Source: an uncultured Bacillota bacterium (lineage in GTDB: Bacteria; Bacillota; Clostridia; Peptostreptococcales; Anaerovoracaceae). Taken from it: DNA of 50,607 nucleotides. Location of the stretch: positions 1 through 50,607 of the forward strand of contig CAKMKG010000019.1 in NCBI GenBank assembly GCA_927441425.1, in the 5' to 3' direction. Shown piece by piece: positions 17,116 through 27,110 of the stretch. Numbering within the stretch: position 1 is the stretch's first letter; every line of letters starts with the position of its first letter. The translations under genes were made by a program, and so were the position numbers. Below the pieces are notes generated by a model, which was not told the origin of the DNA, ran no database searches, and was given only the letters and a program-made list of their open reading frames with translations.

Positions 17116-17814
17116 TTACAGAATAATCAATTCCTTTTGTGACTCAACTTTATTTATTATACCAAAATCAGTCACAATTGCCAAGTCTTCAATCCGTACA
17201 CCAAATTGATCTGGTATGTAGATCCCGGGTTCTATGGTAATCACCATATTTTTCTCAAGGATTTCCTCGCTTTTTGCATTCAAAGTTGGGGCTTCATGAA
17301 CCAGTGTACCCACACCATGTCCCAACCCATGGGGATAATACTCCCCATAGCCTGCATTGACGATAATATCTCTTGCTGTCTTGTCCGCATCAAAGCAGCG
17401 AACACCGGCTTTTATATAATCGATGGCGGCCAGCTGGGCCTCTAAAACGATCTCGTAAACCCGTCGCATCTCATCGGTAACGGAGCCGATGGCGATTGTT
17501 CTCGTCATATCTGCACAATAGCCATCAATCACCGCACCGAAATCAAGAGTAAGAAATTCTCCCTTTTCGATTGGCTTGTTCGTCGGTTCCCCATGGGGCA
17601 GGCAGGACCGTTTCCCTGATACACTGATGGTATCAAAGGCAAGCCCCTCCGCGCCATTGGTTGTCAGAAACCATTTAATTTCAGCCGCAACCTGTTTTTC
17701 GCTCATACCCGGCTTGATAAAGCCAAGGATATGTGAAAAGCAACGATCGCCCAGAGCCGCAGCCTTGGATATACTTTGTATTTCTTGTTCGGTTTTAATA
17801 CTACTGCTTGTCAA
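17116..17814 (-). CDS. M24 metallopeptidase, catalytic domain only (Xaa-Pro aminopeptidase-like)
   Basis: 232 aa. All five pita-bread metal ligands are present: Asp91 (LDFGAV), Asp102 (CADMTRT), His166 (HGLGHGVG), Glu195 (IEPGIY) and Glu209 (VRIED). The sequence is of the Xaa-Pro aminopeptidase/PepQ type (SGKRSCLPHGEPT) rather than methionine aminopeptidase, but such enzymes are usually about 350 aa with an N-terminal creatinase domain that is missing here. The start is TTG at 17812-17814, overlapping ylbF by 14 nt. Substrate is uncertain; placement before efp is typical of pepP/ypdF-like genes. Confidence 0.85.
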   Translation of the reverse strand: MTSSSIKTEQEIQSISKAAALGDRCFSHILGFIKPGMSEKQVAAEIKWFLTTNGAEGLAFDTISVSGKRSCLPHGEPTNKPIEKGEFLTLDFGAVIDGYCADMTRTIAIGSVTDEMRRVYEIVLEAQLAAIDYIKAGVRCFDADKTARDIIVNAGYGEYYPHGLGHGVGTLVHEAPTLNAKSEEILEKNMVITIEPGIYIPDQFGVRIEDLAIVTDFGIINKVESQKELIIL

Positions 17815-18136
17815 ATTTAATCACTTCCCCAAGTATCGTATACACGTCGTTCACAAGCAGGGAAAATCTCATTTCCGCCTGCACATATTGGGAAGCCAAA
17901 GGATCCTTCATTAGAATCTGATATAGTGATTGGATTTGTTCCATCATATCAGATCCAAGTTCTTCGCCCATCATCTGTTTCGCCTGGATTTCAAACTGTT
18001 TGGCTTGAAAATCATTGAGCATGGCGGACAGTTCTTCATTCTGAGAAGCAACCTCTTTCAATTCCGCATACTGCTTGTATTCCGGAGAGTCTTTGATTGC
18101 TCTTGCCAGATTGTGAGCTTCGTCATGTACGTTCAT
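17801..18136 (-). CDS. YlbF/YmcA (RicF/RicA) family protein
   Basis: 111 aa, almost entirely helical, starting MNVHDEAHNLARAIKDSPEY with FQAKQFEIQAKQMMGEE. This is the YlbF/YmcA (Com_YlbF) family. In Bacillus the Ric complex formed by these proteins modulates RNase Y-dependent mRNA processing and sporulation, so adjacency to RNase J is suggestive but not proof of a shared role. The ATG at 18134-18136 behind GGAGGAACAAG was chosen over a 21-codon upstream extension into RNase J. Confidence 0.87.
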   Translation of the reverse strand: MNVHDEAHNLARAIKDSPEYKQYAELKEVASQNEELSAMLNDFQAKQFEIQAKQMMGEELGSDMMEQIQSLYQILMKDPLASQYVQAEMRFSLLVNDVYTILGEVIKFDKQ

Positions 18137-18146
18137 CTTGTTCCTC

Positions 18147-19826
18147 CTATACTTCCAAGAAAATCGGCAGGATAACGGGACTTCTCTTCGTCTTTTCATA
18201 AATGAAATTCTTCAATTCGTCTCTCACTGCATTCTTTAGTCCGGCCCAGTCTTTCAACCCATCCTGGTAACATTTGTCCAGTCTGGCGCTGACAGCCTTT
18301 CTGGCTGAATTCATCAGGTCTTCATTTTCTCGTACGTAAACAAAGCCCCTCGAGATGATATCAGGCCCGGAACAGATCATACCCGTGCTCTTATCGATGG
18401 CAGCAACCACGATGATCAGACCGGATTCAGACAGTAATTTCCTGTCTCGCAATACGATATTTCCAACGTCTCCTACTCCCAAACCATCTACAAGCACTGC
18501 AGATGCCGGAACCTCTTCCTTGGTTTTCACAACACGGTCTTTGGTTAAATTCAAAACCTGACCATTTTCTAAAATATGAATATTTTCTGAAGGCATGCCC
18601 AAATTTTCAGCGAGGAGTGCATGCTGCCTCAGGTGTCTGTACTCTCCATGAACCGGCATAAAGAACTTCGGTTTAATAAGAGAATGGATCAACTTCAATT
18701 CTTCGGCACATGCATGGCCGGAAACGTGGATATCTGCGATATCGGAATAAATGACATCGGCACCCTTTTCAAAGAGCTTATTTACTACATTGGATACGGT
18801 TTTCTCGTTTCCCGGTACCGGACTGGAGGAAAGGATGACCATGTCGCCCTTTTTGATCTGAATTGCTTTATGCTCCGCCGAGGCCATTCTTGACAAGGCT
18901 GACATTGGCTCTCCTTGGCTTCCTGTAGTAATGATTACCAGTTCTTTGTCCGGGATGTTCTTCGTTTTATTAATATCTACCAGCACATTTTCCGGAATCT
19001 TCAGGTAACCAAGTTCTACGGCAAGGTTCGCAACATTCACCATGCTTCTTCCTGAGATGGCGACTTTTCGACCAAACATAACGGCAGTGTCGATGATTCT
19101 CTGAACCCGATGCACGTTGGAAGAGAAGGTTGCAGTAAGGATTCTTGCCTCGGAGCCCCTGAAAATGTTTTCTAAGGCAACTCCGACGGTTTTTTCCGAT
19201 GCGGTGTATCCTTTTCTTTCTGCGTTCGTACTGTCGCCTAGCATTAACAGCACACCCTTTTTACCAAGCTCTGCCAGTTTTTGAAAATCGATCGGTTCAC
19301 CATCCAAAGGCGTATAGTCGATTTTGAAGTCTCCGGTATGGAAAATCAATCCTGCAGGGGTATCAATCGCCAGACAAATTGCATCAGCAATGGAATGGGT
19401 CGTCCGAATGGTTTCAATTTTAAATTCTCCGATTTTTACGGTCTGACCCGCTGTGATCGTGTTGAGTTTTCCCTTGATTCCGTGTTCTTTCAACTTGTTT
19501 TCAACTAGGCCAAGGGGCAGTCTCGTGCCATAAATCGGTATATTCAATTCTTTTAAGAGATACGGAATGGCTCCGATATGGTCTTCATGTCCATGGGTTA
19601 GAATCATTCCCTTTACCTTGTCCCGATTCTTGATCAAATAGCTGAAATCGGGGATCACGATGTCAATTCCGAACATTTCATCATCAGGAAACGATAGCCC
19701 ACAGTCAATAATCATTATGTCATTTTTGTACTCCAATACGGTCATATTCTTTCCGACTTCGTTCAGACCGCCGAGTGGAATCAACTTTACAGGGCTAACT
19801 CCTTTATTACCTTCTAAAATTTTCAA
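18147..19826 (-). CDS. rnj: Ribonuclease J
   Basis: 559 aa. A metallo-beta-lactamase core with HGHEDH at residues 78-83 (zinc ligands), a beta-CASP domain (ITTGSQGEPMSALSRM, VHVSGHA-type segments, MPVHGEYRHL) and a C-terminal domain. It acts as a 5'-3' exo- and endoribonuclease in mRNA decay and rRNA maturation. The start is TTG at 19824-19826 with AAAGGA about 12 nt ahead. Full length for the family; the only RNase J in the window. Confidence 0.95.
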   Translation of the reverse strand: MKILEGNKGVSPVKLIPLGGLNEVGKNMTVLEYKNDIMIIDCGLSFPDDEMFGIDIVIPDFSYLIKNRDKVKGMILTHGHEDHIGAIPYLLKELNIPIYGTRLPLGLVENKLKEHGIKGKLNTITAGQTVKIGEFKIETIRTTHSIADAICLAIDTPAGLIFHTGDFKIDYTPLDGEPIDFQKLAELGKKGVLLMLGDSTNAERKGYTASEKTVGVALENIFRGSEARILTATFSSNVHRVQRIIDTAVMFGRKVAISGRSMVNVANLAVELGYLKIPENVLVDINKTKNIPDKELVIITTGSQGEPMSALSRMASAEHKAIQIKKGDMVILSSSPVPGNEKTVSNVVNKLFEKGADVIYSDIADIHVSGHACAEELKLIHSLIKPKFFMPVHGEYRHLRQHALLAENLGMPSENIHILENGQVLNLTKDRVVKTKEEVPASAVLVDGLGVGDVGNIVLRDRKLLSESGLIIVVAAIDKSTGMICSGPDIISRGFVYVRENEDLMNSARKAVSARLDKCYQDGLKDWAGLKNAVRDELKNFIYEKTKRSPVILPIFLEV

Positions 19827-19872
19827 ACTTTTTTATCCTTTCTTTTTTTTAAAATTCTTTTCCGTTCATTGG

Positions 19873-22344
19873 TTATTTTACGACAACATTAAATAATTTA
19901 TTTGGCACCGCAATTAATTTTACGATTTCTTTGCCTGCCAACAGTGCTTTCACTTTATCATTGCCCATAACAACTTCCTCAAACTGCTCCTTGTTCAATC
20001 CATTGGCAACTTCAATCTTATCCTTCACTTTTCCGTTCAGCTGGATAACAATTTCAATGGAGTCCTTTACCAATGCAGCTTCCTCATAGGTAGGCCATTT
20101 TTCTAAATAAACGGTACTCTTATGACCAGTATACTCCCACATTTCTTCACAAATATGTGGTGTAAACGGAGATAATAACAAGATTACATTCTCGATTGCT
20201 GATTTCAGCAATCCAAGATTTGGCTGTTCAATTTCTTTATAGCGATAGATTTCATTTACCAGCTCCATGATGGAACTGATGGCTGTATTGAAATTAAATC
20301 TTCCGCCCACATCCTCCGTGGCCTTCTTTATGGTGGCATTCATAGCATAGTTCAATTTCTTGTCCTCGTCGGTGACTGCCTGACTTGTCGAGGGGATATC
20401 TTTTACCTTTTCATTGAGCTCAAATACAAGTCGATGGACTCTGTTCAGGAAACGATAGCTTCCCTCCACGCCGGCATCGGACCACTCAAGTTCTTTTTCC
20501 GGCGGTGATGCGAATAGGATGAACAAACGCGCTGTATCTGCGCCGTATTTGTTGATAATTTCTTCAGGACTTACTACATTTCCTTTTGATTTGGACATCT
20601 TCGTGCCGTCTTTGAGCACCATACCTTGGGTCAGCAGATTGGTAAAGGGTTCGTCTGCTGCGCTGTAGCCCTGATCATAGAGGAACTTTGTAAAAAATCG
20701 GGCGTAGAGCAGGTGCAGGATTGCATGCTCAACTCCGCCGATATACTGATCAACCGGCATCCAGTAGTCAGCCTTTTTCTGATCCCAGATTCGTTCGCTG
20801 TTCTTGGCATCGGTGTACCGCAGGAAATACCAGGAGGAGTCCAGGAAGGTATCCATGGTGTCCGTTTCTCTGGTGGCTTTCCCTCCGCAGCTTGGGCAGG
20901 AGGTATCTATAAAGGTTTTACTTGTTGTCAGCGGCGATTCCCCTTTTCCGGTAAATACTACGTCCGTCGGCAGCATAACAGGAAGGTTTTCCAGTTTTTC
21001 CGGCACCCAGCCACACTGATCACAATGGATCATCGGGATCGGGCATCCCCAGTATCTCTGTCTGGAAATCAACCAGTCTCTCAACCTAAAGTTGATGGAT
21101 TCATTTCCGATTTTCTTCTCTTCCAAATAGCTTATGATCTCAGTAATCGCAGTCGTATTGTCCATTCCGTTAAACCCATCGGAATTGATCAGAACACCAT
21201 CTGCTTCGAAGGCTTCCTTCAAATGATACAAATCAATATTAGGATTTTTCGGGTCTACCACCGGAATGATATCCAGCTTGTATTTCACTGCAAAATCAAA
21301 GTCTCTCTGATCGTGGGCAGGAACTGCCATAATTGCGCCCGTACCATAATCCATGAGGACATAATTTGCGATATAAATCGGCACCTTTTTCCCGTTGAGG
21401 GGGTTGATGGCGTATCTTCCGATAAAAGCGCCTTCCTTTTCCAGGGTCGTTGCTGTTCGCTCGATTTCCGTCATAAACTGCAGTTTTTTCAAAAATTCAT
21501 TCACAGGGGTCTCAAACTCTGTTCCTGCAATCAGTTCCTTCACATAAGGATGCTCCGGTGCCAGCACCATATAGGTCACACCGTACAGGGTATCCGGCCG
21601 TGTTGTAAAGATTCTCATATCCTTTTCAAAGCCGTCGATTGGGAAATCAACCTCTGCTCCGACACTTTTGCCGATCCAGTTTTTCTGCATGGTCTTAACC
21701 TTATTCGGCCAGCCTTCCAGCTTGTCGAGATCCGTCAGCAACCGGTCAGCATAGTCTGTGATCTTCAAATACCATTGCTCCAGATCCTTTTTCCCAACCG
21801 ATGTGGCGCAGCGTTCACAAGCGCCATCTACAACCTGTTCGTTGGCCAGCACAGTCTGACAGGAAGGGCACCAGTTAACCGGATTCTTTTTCTTGTATGC
21901 CAGCTCTTGATTGAAGAACTGGATGAAAATCCATTGCATCCATTTGTAATAGTCTGGATGGCAGGTTGCAACTTCTCGATCCCAGTCATAGGATAAACCG
22001 AGCTGCTTCAGCTGGTTTCTCATTTCCGCGATATTGTCCCAGGTCCAGACGTTTGGATGAATGCCATTCTTAATCGCCGCATTTTCAGCCGGCAGTCCGA
22101 AGGAGTCCCATCCCATTGGATGCAGAACATTATATCCATTCATTTTCAGGTATCTGGTGGCGACATCGCCAATGGAATAATTCCTCACATGACCCATATG
22201 AAGCTTACCGGAAGGATAGGGGAACATTTCCAGCAGATAATATTTCTTCTTATCTTCCTCTTCTGTTGTCTTGAAAAGCTTACTCTCTTCCCAGTGTTTT
22301 TGCCATTTGGCTTCGATTTCACTGAAATCATAGCGCTCAATCAT
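19873..22344 (-). CDS. leuS: Leucyl-tRNA synthetase
   Basis: 823 aa class Ia synthetase. The HIGH motif is HMGH (49-52) in [18 protein letters not shown] and the KMSKS motif is [12 protein letters not shown] in the C-terminal half. The CP1 editing domain lies between, with [19 protein letters not shown], and two zinc-type CxxC pairs appear (CPSC...CERC). It charges tRNA-Leu and edits misacylated products. It follows rsfS by 19 nt. No T-box-like leader is visible upstream. Confidence 0.98.
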   Translation of the reverse strand: MIERYDFSEIEAKWQKHWEESKLFKTTEEEDKKKYYLLEMFPYPSGKLHMGHVRNYSIGDVATRYLKMNGYNVLHPMGWDSFGLPAENAAIKNGIHPNVWTWDNIAEMRNQLKQLGLSYDWDREVATCHPDYYKWMQWIFIQFFNQELAYKKKNPVNWCPSCQTVLANEQVVDGACERCATSVGKKDLEQWYLKITDYADRLLTDLDKLEGWPNKVKTMQKNWIGKSVGAEVDFPIDGFEKDMRIFTTRPDTLYGVTYMVLAPEHPYVKELIAGTEFETPVNEFLKKLQFMTEIERTATTLEKEGAFIGRYAINPLNGKKVPIYIANYVLMDYGTGAIMAVPAHDQRDFDFAVKYKLDIIPVVDPKNPNIDLYHLKEAFEADGVLINSDGFNGMDNTTAITEIISYLEEKKIGNESINFRLRDWLISRQRYWGCPIPMIHCDQCGWVPEKLENLPVMLPTDVVFTGKGESPLTTSKTFIDTSCPSCGGKATRETDTMDTFLDSSWYFLRYTDAKNSERIWDQKKADYWMPVDQYIGGVEHAILHLLYARFFTKFLYDQGYSAADEPFTNLLTQGMVLKDGTKMSKSKGNVVSPEEIINKYGADTARLFILFASPPEKELEWSDAGVEGSYRFLNRVHRLVFELNEKVKDIPSTSQAVTDEDKKLNYAMNATIKKATEDVGGRFNFNTAISSIMELVNEIYRYKEIEQPNLGLLKSAIENVILLLSPFTPHICEEMWEYTGHKSTVYLEKWPTYEEAALVKDSIEIVIQLNGKVKDKIEVANGLNKEQFEEVVMGNDKVKALLAGKEIVKLIAVPNKLFNVVVK

Positions 22345-22363
22345 TTACGTTAACCTCCGCATT

Positions 22364-22723
22364 CTATTGCTGCAACTCATTTTCGTCAATTGTTATAAAA
22401 CTGCAGTCACTCCAAACCTTTTCGATCTTATATCTGTCACGCTGCTCCACCGTAAATATATTTACAATCACATCACCGAAATCCATCAGAATCCAGCCTG
22501 ACGTTTTCTTTCCTTCCACGCTTTTCGTCAGAATTCCCTCTTTTGCAAACTGATCTTCAATTTCATTGACCAAAGTACCGACCTGTCTTTCCGAACCGCC
22601 GGAAGCGATGACGAAATAATCTGCAAAGGAAGATTTCTCAGTGATATCAATCACAACAACATCCAGTGCCTTTTTATTCATCAAGACAGCTGCTGCTTTT
22701 AAAGCAATCTCTTTGTTATTCAT
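22364..22723 (-). CDS. rsfS: Ribosomal silencing factor RsfS
   Basis: 119 aa, the YbeB/Iojap fold, with DVVVIDITEKSSFADYFVIASG and SGWILMDFGDVIVNIF. RsfS binds ribosomal protein uL14 and blocks subunit joining under starvation. Normal length. The ATG at 22721-22723 has a GGAGAAGGAG site. The gene lies between yqeK and leuS as in Bacillus-type nadD-yqeK-rsfS clusters. Confidence 0.96.
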   Translation of the reverse strand: MNNKEIALKAAAVLMNKKALDVVVIDITEKSSFADYFVIASGGSERQVGTLVNEIEDQFAKEGILTKSVEGKKTSGWILMDFGDVIVNIFTVEQRDRYKIEKVWSDCSFITIDENELQQ

Positions 22724-22765
22724 TCTCCTTCTCCTTTCTTTATTCGTAGCAATTCAACTGCGAAT

Positions 22766-23326
22766 TTAATCTATTAAACTATCTCTTGCCATAACCGTAT
22801 CCTGATCTAAATACAGTCCTTTGCAGGATATGTATTCAATGGAATGTGTTAGCGCTGCCAGGCAGGCTTCCTCCAGTTTTTGATAGGCCAACTCACGTAT
22901 TTCTTCAATCCCGGGATAAGACCGGTTCGGTTCGATTGCATCTGCGAGATAGATAATCTTCTCCAATTTTGACATATTCGCTCTGCCTGTGGTATGAAAA
23001 CTCACAGCATTGAGTATGTCCTGATCCTTTATGTGATACTCTCTTTCCATGATTAAGGCGGCGATTTTGCTGTGAGCCAGATTGGCGTTGTCCAGATATA
23101 CAGGATCCAATCCAAGCTGTCTCACATAGCCGTTCAATGATATTTCCGGCACACCACGGAAAAAATCATGAAAAAGAGCGGCAAGTTCGGCTTTTTCCAT
23201 ATCCTCTCCGTACCGCTGGGAAAGCTTCTTTGCTTCCTCCACAACTGCATAGGTATGTATCCGCCGTTTTTCCGTCATATGACCTTCAATATATTCAATT
23301 ATTCTTTTCTTATCCGAACATTGCAT
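22766..23326 (-). CDS. yqeK: HD-domain phosphohydrolase YqeK
   Basis: 186 aa. HD-domain ligands appear as RRIHTYAVVEEA (His24), LFHDFFRG (His53/Asp54), HSKIAALIM and the later DAIEPNRSYPG. The YqeK family hydrolyses diadenosine tetraphosphate to ADP. The start chosen is ATG at 23324-23326, which lines up with the family, but it has no good ribosome site and a TATAAT box ends only six nucleotides upstream; an internal ATG 16 codons on is the alternative. It follows nadD, its usual partner. Confidence 0.88.
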   Translation of the reverse strand: MQCSDKKRIIEYIEGHMTEKRRIHTYAVVEEAKKLSQRYGEDMEKAELAALFHDFFRGVPEISLNGYVRQLGLDPVYLDNANLAHSKIAALIMEREYHIKDQDILNAVSFHTTGRANMSKLEKIIYLADAIEPNRSYPGIEEIRELAYQKLEEACLAALTHSIEYISCKGLYLDQDTVMARDSLID

Positions 23327-23331
23327 ACTTA

Positions 23332-23359
23332 ATTATATTACCATTTATGCCAAAGTTAA
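23332..23359 (-). promoter_or_regulatory. Possible promoter directly upstream of yqeK
   Basis: On the minus strand TTAACT (23359-23354), a 16-nt spacer and TATAAT (23337-23332), ending six nucleotides before the yqeK ATG. If active, the transcript would be leaderless or nearly so. Confidence 0.35.
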
Positions 23360-23418
23360 TCAAGTTTTAAAACAAGATGGCCCTTGGGCGTCCTTAGGAT
23401 TTCCAAAATTTATTCAGA

Positions 23419-24027
23419 TCACTCCGAATATAGCTTGTTTCTGTAAATGTATTCCTCTACCCCTTCCGGTAGCAGATATTTGATGCTCTTACCTGTCCGG
23501 ATGCGGCTCTTAATATCTGTAGAGGAGATCTCAACCTCGGAATTGTGAATTTCGAAAAGCTTCGTGCCGTATTGATCTCTGAAGCGATCAATAAGCGCTT
23601 TTAATTCTTGTTCCTTATATCCCGGTCTTGTACCGATCACAAAGGAAAATTCATTCAGCAAATCCTCTGCCGCATACCATTTTTCCAGGTGCAAAAATGC
23701 ATCGGTACCGATAATGAAATATAGCTCTGTATTCTCTTCCAATTCTGCCTTACAACCTTTTAAGGTATTGATGGTATAGGAAATGCTGGAAGAGTCCAGT
23801 TCCCTTCTGGATACTGAAAAATGTGGGTTCCCTGCGATGGCTGCCTGAAGCATTGCATAGCGATGCTCATCCCCTGCGCATTTGATATTCAACTTAAAGG
23901 GCTGAACCTTTGCCGGCATAAAGATCACCTGATCTAGCATGGTCTCAACTCTGGCCTGCTCCGCTAAAATCAAATGACCGTAATGAACCGGATCAAAGGT
24001 GCCGCCGATGATTCCTATCTTTTTCAT
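23419..24027 (-). CDS. nadD: Nicotinate-nucleotide adenylyltransferase
   Basis: 202 aa. The nucleotidyltransferase signature GGTFDPVHYGH at residues 8-18 supplies the HxGH motif, and the C-terminal SSTDIKSRIRTG matches the second ATP-contact motif. It makes nicotinate adenine dinucleotide in NAD synthesis. The ATG at 24025-24027 behind GGGGGT was preferred to a longer frame into aspS. 37 nt separate it from aspS. Confidence 0.95.
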   Translation of the reverse strand: MKKIGIIGGTFDPVHYGHLILAEQARVETMLDQVIFMPAKVQPFKLNIKCAGDEHRYAMLQAAIAGNPHFSVSRRELDSSSISYTINTLKGCKAELEENTELYFIIGTDAFLHLEKWYAAEDLLNEFSFVIGTRPGYKEQELKALIDRFRDQYGTKLFEIHNSEVEISSTDIKSRIRTGKSIKYLLPEGVEEYIYRNKLYSE

Positions 24028-24064
24028 GCTACCCCCAGTTCGATTTTTTTCAGGTTGAACACTG

Positions 24065-25831
24065 CTATTCCACCACGCGGATTCCCAGTTCCTCCAGCTG
24101 TTCCTCGGTTGCAACAGCTGGTGCTTCGCTGACCATGTCAATCGCAGCCTGATTCTTTGGGAATGCCATCACTTCACGAATGCTGTGTTCCCCAACAAGG
24201 AGCATCACAAGGCGATCCAGTCCATAGGCCAATCCGCCATGAGGAGGTGTTCCGTACCGGAAGGCCTCCAGCAGGAAGCCGAATTTATTCTTCACGGTTT
24301 CCTCGGACAGTCCGAGAACCTGAAACATCTTCTTCTGAAGATTGCTGTCGTGAATTCTAATGCTTCCGCCGCCCAGTTCAACACCGTTCAATACGATATC
24401 ATATGCTTTTGCCCGCACTTCTCCCGGCTTCGTATCCAGCATCGGAACATCTTCCATTCTTGGAGAGGTAAATGGATGATGCATTGCGTAATACGCTCCG
24501 GTTTCATCATCCCGTTCAAAGAGCGGGAAGTCAACGACCCACAGCAAATTGAACTGACTGTCATCCAACAGTCCCAGTTTCCCTGCCATATCTCTGCGCA
24601 GAAAACCAAGGCTGTCAAATACGATCTTAGCCTTGTCGGCAACGATCAGGATCAAATCTCCCGCTTTTCCACCGAATACATCGGTGATTTCCTTCATCTT
24701 ATCCGGCGGGAAGAACTTGCTAGCGGAGGATGTCGTTTCTGCTTCACCGATTTTGATCCAAACCATACCCTTTGCACCAAAATGCTTGATCGCATCCTGC
24801 AGCTTGTCGATGTCTTTTCTGCTGAATTGATCCGCTCCTCCTTCGATGTTGATGCCTCTCACATCGCCACCTGCTGCCAAGGCATTGGCAAACACCGGAA
24901 ATTCACTGTCCTTTACCGTTTCATTCAAGGATTTCAATTCAAAACCAAAACGAGTGTCCGGTTTGTCGCTGCCGAATCGCTCCATTGCTTCCTGATACGA
25001 ATATCGAGGCAACGGGAGTTTAATTTCTGTATTCATGAGATCTATAAATAATTTCTTTAAAAACCGTTCCTGCACTTCGATTACATCATCCACATCGACA
25101 AATGACATTTCAAGGTCAATCTGCGTAAATTCAGGCTGTCTGTCGGCTCTTAAATCCTCATCCCGAAAGCATTTAGCGATTTGATAATAACGATCAGTAC
25201 CGCTTACCATCAAAAGCTGTTTAAATAGTTGAGGTGACTGAGGAAGGGCATAAAACTGACCACGGTTGACCCTGCTTGGTACAAGATAGTCTCTGGCCCC
25301 TTCCGGTGTCGGTTTGCAAAGAATCGGCGTTTCAACATCTGTAAAGCCTTCACTATCAAAAAACTCTCGTGCGACCTTTGTGATTTGGTGACGGAAGGTG
25401 AGATTTCTCTGCATCTTACCCTTTCTTAAGTCCAGATAGCGATACTTCAACCTGAGATTCTCCGACACATCATCATCATCCTTGATGTAAATCGGCGGTG
25501 TATCCGCTTCTGAGTAAATCATCAGTTCATGGGCAAAAACCTCAATATCACCTGTGGGAAGTTCCTTGTTTTTTGCCTGTCGTTCCTTAACCGTACCCCG
25601 TATTCCTACTACGAATTCGCTTCTCAGACTGTCCGCCTTTTGAAAAAGCTCCTCGGGTATGGTATCATCAAACACGATCTGAACGATCCCTGTTTTATCT
25701 CGCAAATCACAGAAAATTAATCCACCCAGGTTTCTTCTCTTTTGGATCCATCCGTTGAGCACGACGCCCTCGTCTATATTTTTTTCTGTTAATACTCCAC
25801 ACATATGGGTTCTTTTTAATATATTTTCCAT
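24065..25831 (-). CDS. aspS: Aspartyl-tRNA synthetase (bacterial type)
   Basis: 588 aa class IIb synthetase. The N-terminal anticodon-binding OB domain (MCGVLTEKNIDEGVVLNGW) is followed by the catalytic core with motif 2-like YYQIAKCFRDEDLRADRQPE, a bacterial GAD insertion, and motif 3 GLAYGLDRLVMLL. Length and insertion mark the bacterial form. Whether it is strictly discriminating for tRNA-Asp or also charges tRNA-Asn is not decided here. It starts 12 nt after hisS; hisS-aspS is a classic pair. Confidence 0.97.
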   Translation of the reverse strand: MENILKRTHMCGVLTEKNIDEGVVLNGWIQKRRNLGGLIFCDLRDKTGIVQIVFDDTIPEELFQKADSLRSEFVVGIRGTVKERQAKNKELPTGDIEVFAHELMIYSEADTPPIYIKDDDDVSENLRLKYRYLDLRKGKMQRNLTFRHQITKVAREFFDSEGFTDVETPILCKPTPEGARDYLVPSRVNRGQFYALPQSPQLFKQLLMVSGTDRYYQIAKCFRDEDLRADRQPEFTQIDLEMSFVDVDDVIEVQERFLKKLFIDLMNTEIKLPLPRYSYQEAMERFGSDKPDTRFGFELKSLNETVKDSEFPVFANALAAGGDVRGINIEGGADQFSRKDIDKLQDAIKHFGAKGMVWIKIGEAETTSSASKFFPPDKMKEITDVFGGKAGDLILIVADKAKIVFDSLGFLRRDMAGKLGLLDDSQFNLLWVVDFPLFERDDETGAYYAMHHPFTSPRMEDVPMLDTKPGEVRAKAYDIVLNGVELGGGSIRIHDSNLQKKMFQVLGLSEETVKNKFGFLLEAFRYGTPPHGGLAYGLDRLVMLLVGEHSIREVMAFPKNQAAIDMVSEAPAVATEEQLEELGIRVVE

Positions 25832-25843
25832 CCTGACACTCTC

Positions 25844-27097
25844 CTATTTGATTATTTCTTTTACGATATCCTGCAACGGTACCTGTTTCTGTTCTGAGGT
25901 TTCCATATTCTTAATCGAAACGCTGTTCTGATCCAGTTCATTGTCGCCGATAATAATCGTATGCTTCGAATTGAGGCGATCGGCGTACTTAAATTGTCCT
26001 TTTATGTTTCTTCCCATGCTGTCCATTTCGGCCTTGATGCCTTGCATTCTCAGTTCTCGCATCAGCTTCAGCCCGAACAGCTTTGCCCGTTCTCCCATGA
26101 CCGCGATAAATACGTCCAGATTCTCTGGGGTGGGTATTTCATTTCCCGTTGCTTCCAGAATCATCAGCAGCCGTTCAATTCCAAGTCCAAATCCCACTCC
26201 GGGAGTCGACGGTCCTCCAATCAATTCGATCAAATTATCGTATCGACCTCCTCCGCAGACGGTTCCCTGCGCTCCGATTCGGTTGGATACAAATTCAAAG
26301 GCTGTTTTTGTATAGTAATCCAGACCCCTAACGATGCCCGGGTCAACGATATAGGAAATCTCCATGGCATCCAGATTCCTTTTCAAATCATCAAAGGCAG
26401 TCTTGCAATCACCACAGAGATAGTCCAGCATGACTGGAGCACCCTTGACCCGCTCTTGGCATAGAGGAGATTTGCAGTCCAGAATTCGCATCGGATTTCT
26501 TTCATACCGGTTTTTACAGGTGTCGCATAAATCATCATATTTATCTTTCAAAAATGCTCGCAATGCATTTCGATAGGTTTCCCTGCATTGGGGACAGCCG
26601 ATGCTGTTGATGCGAAGCTCCAGATCATTGATGCCTAAAGAATTTAAAAAATCTGAAGCAAGGCCGATTACCTCCGCATCCGCCATCATATTATCTGTTC
26701 CGAAAATCTCGATTCCCATTTGATGAAATTCTCTTAGTCTTCCGGATTGGGGCTTTTCATAGCGGAAACATGGGATAACATAGTAAAACTTGGAGGGCTG
26801 CACATCGGCATACAGTTTATGCTCCACAAAGGCACGAACCACTGGAGAGGTTCCTTCCGGTTTCAAGGTAATGCTTCTTTTCCCGTAATCTTCAAAGGTA
26901 TACATTTGCTTTTCCACGATGTCCGTCGTATCGCCTACTCCCCGTGCAAATAATTCTGTATGCTCAAAGACCGGTGTCCTGATTTCTTTGAATACATATC
27001 TACCGCAAGCTTCCCGGAATGCATTTTCTACATAATGCCATTTGTAAACCTGATTGGGAAGGATGTCTTTTGTTCCTTTCGGTGCGTTCGTTAACAT
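25844..27097 (-). CDS. hisS: Histidyl-tRNA synthetase
   Basis: 417 aa class IIa synthetase. Visible are the start TNAPKGTKDILP, motif 2 FRYEKPQSGRLREFHQMGIE, the histidine A signature VRGLDYYTKTAFE, motif 3 GFGLGIERLLMI and the anticodon-binding C-terminal domain. The cysteine-rich CDTCKNRYERNP segment is a common clostridial feature. The ATG at 27095-27097 has GGAGG. No T-box was seen upstream; the gene is 13 nt after hemZ. Confidence 0.97.
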   Translation of the reverse strand: MLTNAPKGTKDILPNQVYKWHYVENAFREACGRYVFKEIRTPVFEHTELFARGVGDTTDIVEKQMYTFEDYGKRSITLKPEGTSPVVRAFVEHKLYADVQPSKFYYVIPCFRYEKPQSGRLREFHQMGIEIFGTDNMMADAEVIGLASDFLNSLGINDLELRINSIGCPQCRETYRNALRAFLKDKYDDLCDTCKNRYERNPMRILDCKSPLCQERVKGAPVMLDYLCGDCKTAFDDLKRNLDAMEISYIVDPGIVRGLDYYTKTAFEFVSNRIGAQGTVCGGGRYDNLIELIGGPSTPGVGFGLGIERLLMILEATGNEIPTPENLDVFIAVMGERAKLFGLKLMRELRMQGIKAEMDSMGRNIKGQFKYADRLNSKHTIIIGDNELDQNSVSIKNMETSEQKQVPLQDIVKEIIK

Positions 27098-27110
27098 TTT
27101 GGGCCTCCTA

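Noticed and set aside
20626..21996. 456-codon open frame on the plus strand opposite leuS
   Set aside because: Entirely antisense to a clearly conserved leucyl-tRNA synthetase; the translation has no domain-like pattern and no ribosome site stands out.
23340..23418. Hairpin between nadD and yqeK (AAGGACGCCC with GGGCCATCTT)
   Set aside because: Only four central and three outer pairs form, with a three-base internal mismatch, and the T-run is weak, so I do not call it a terminator.
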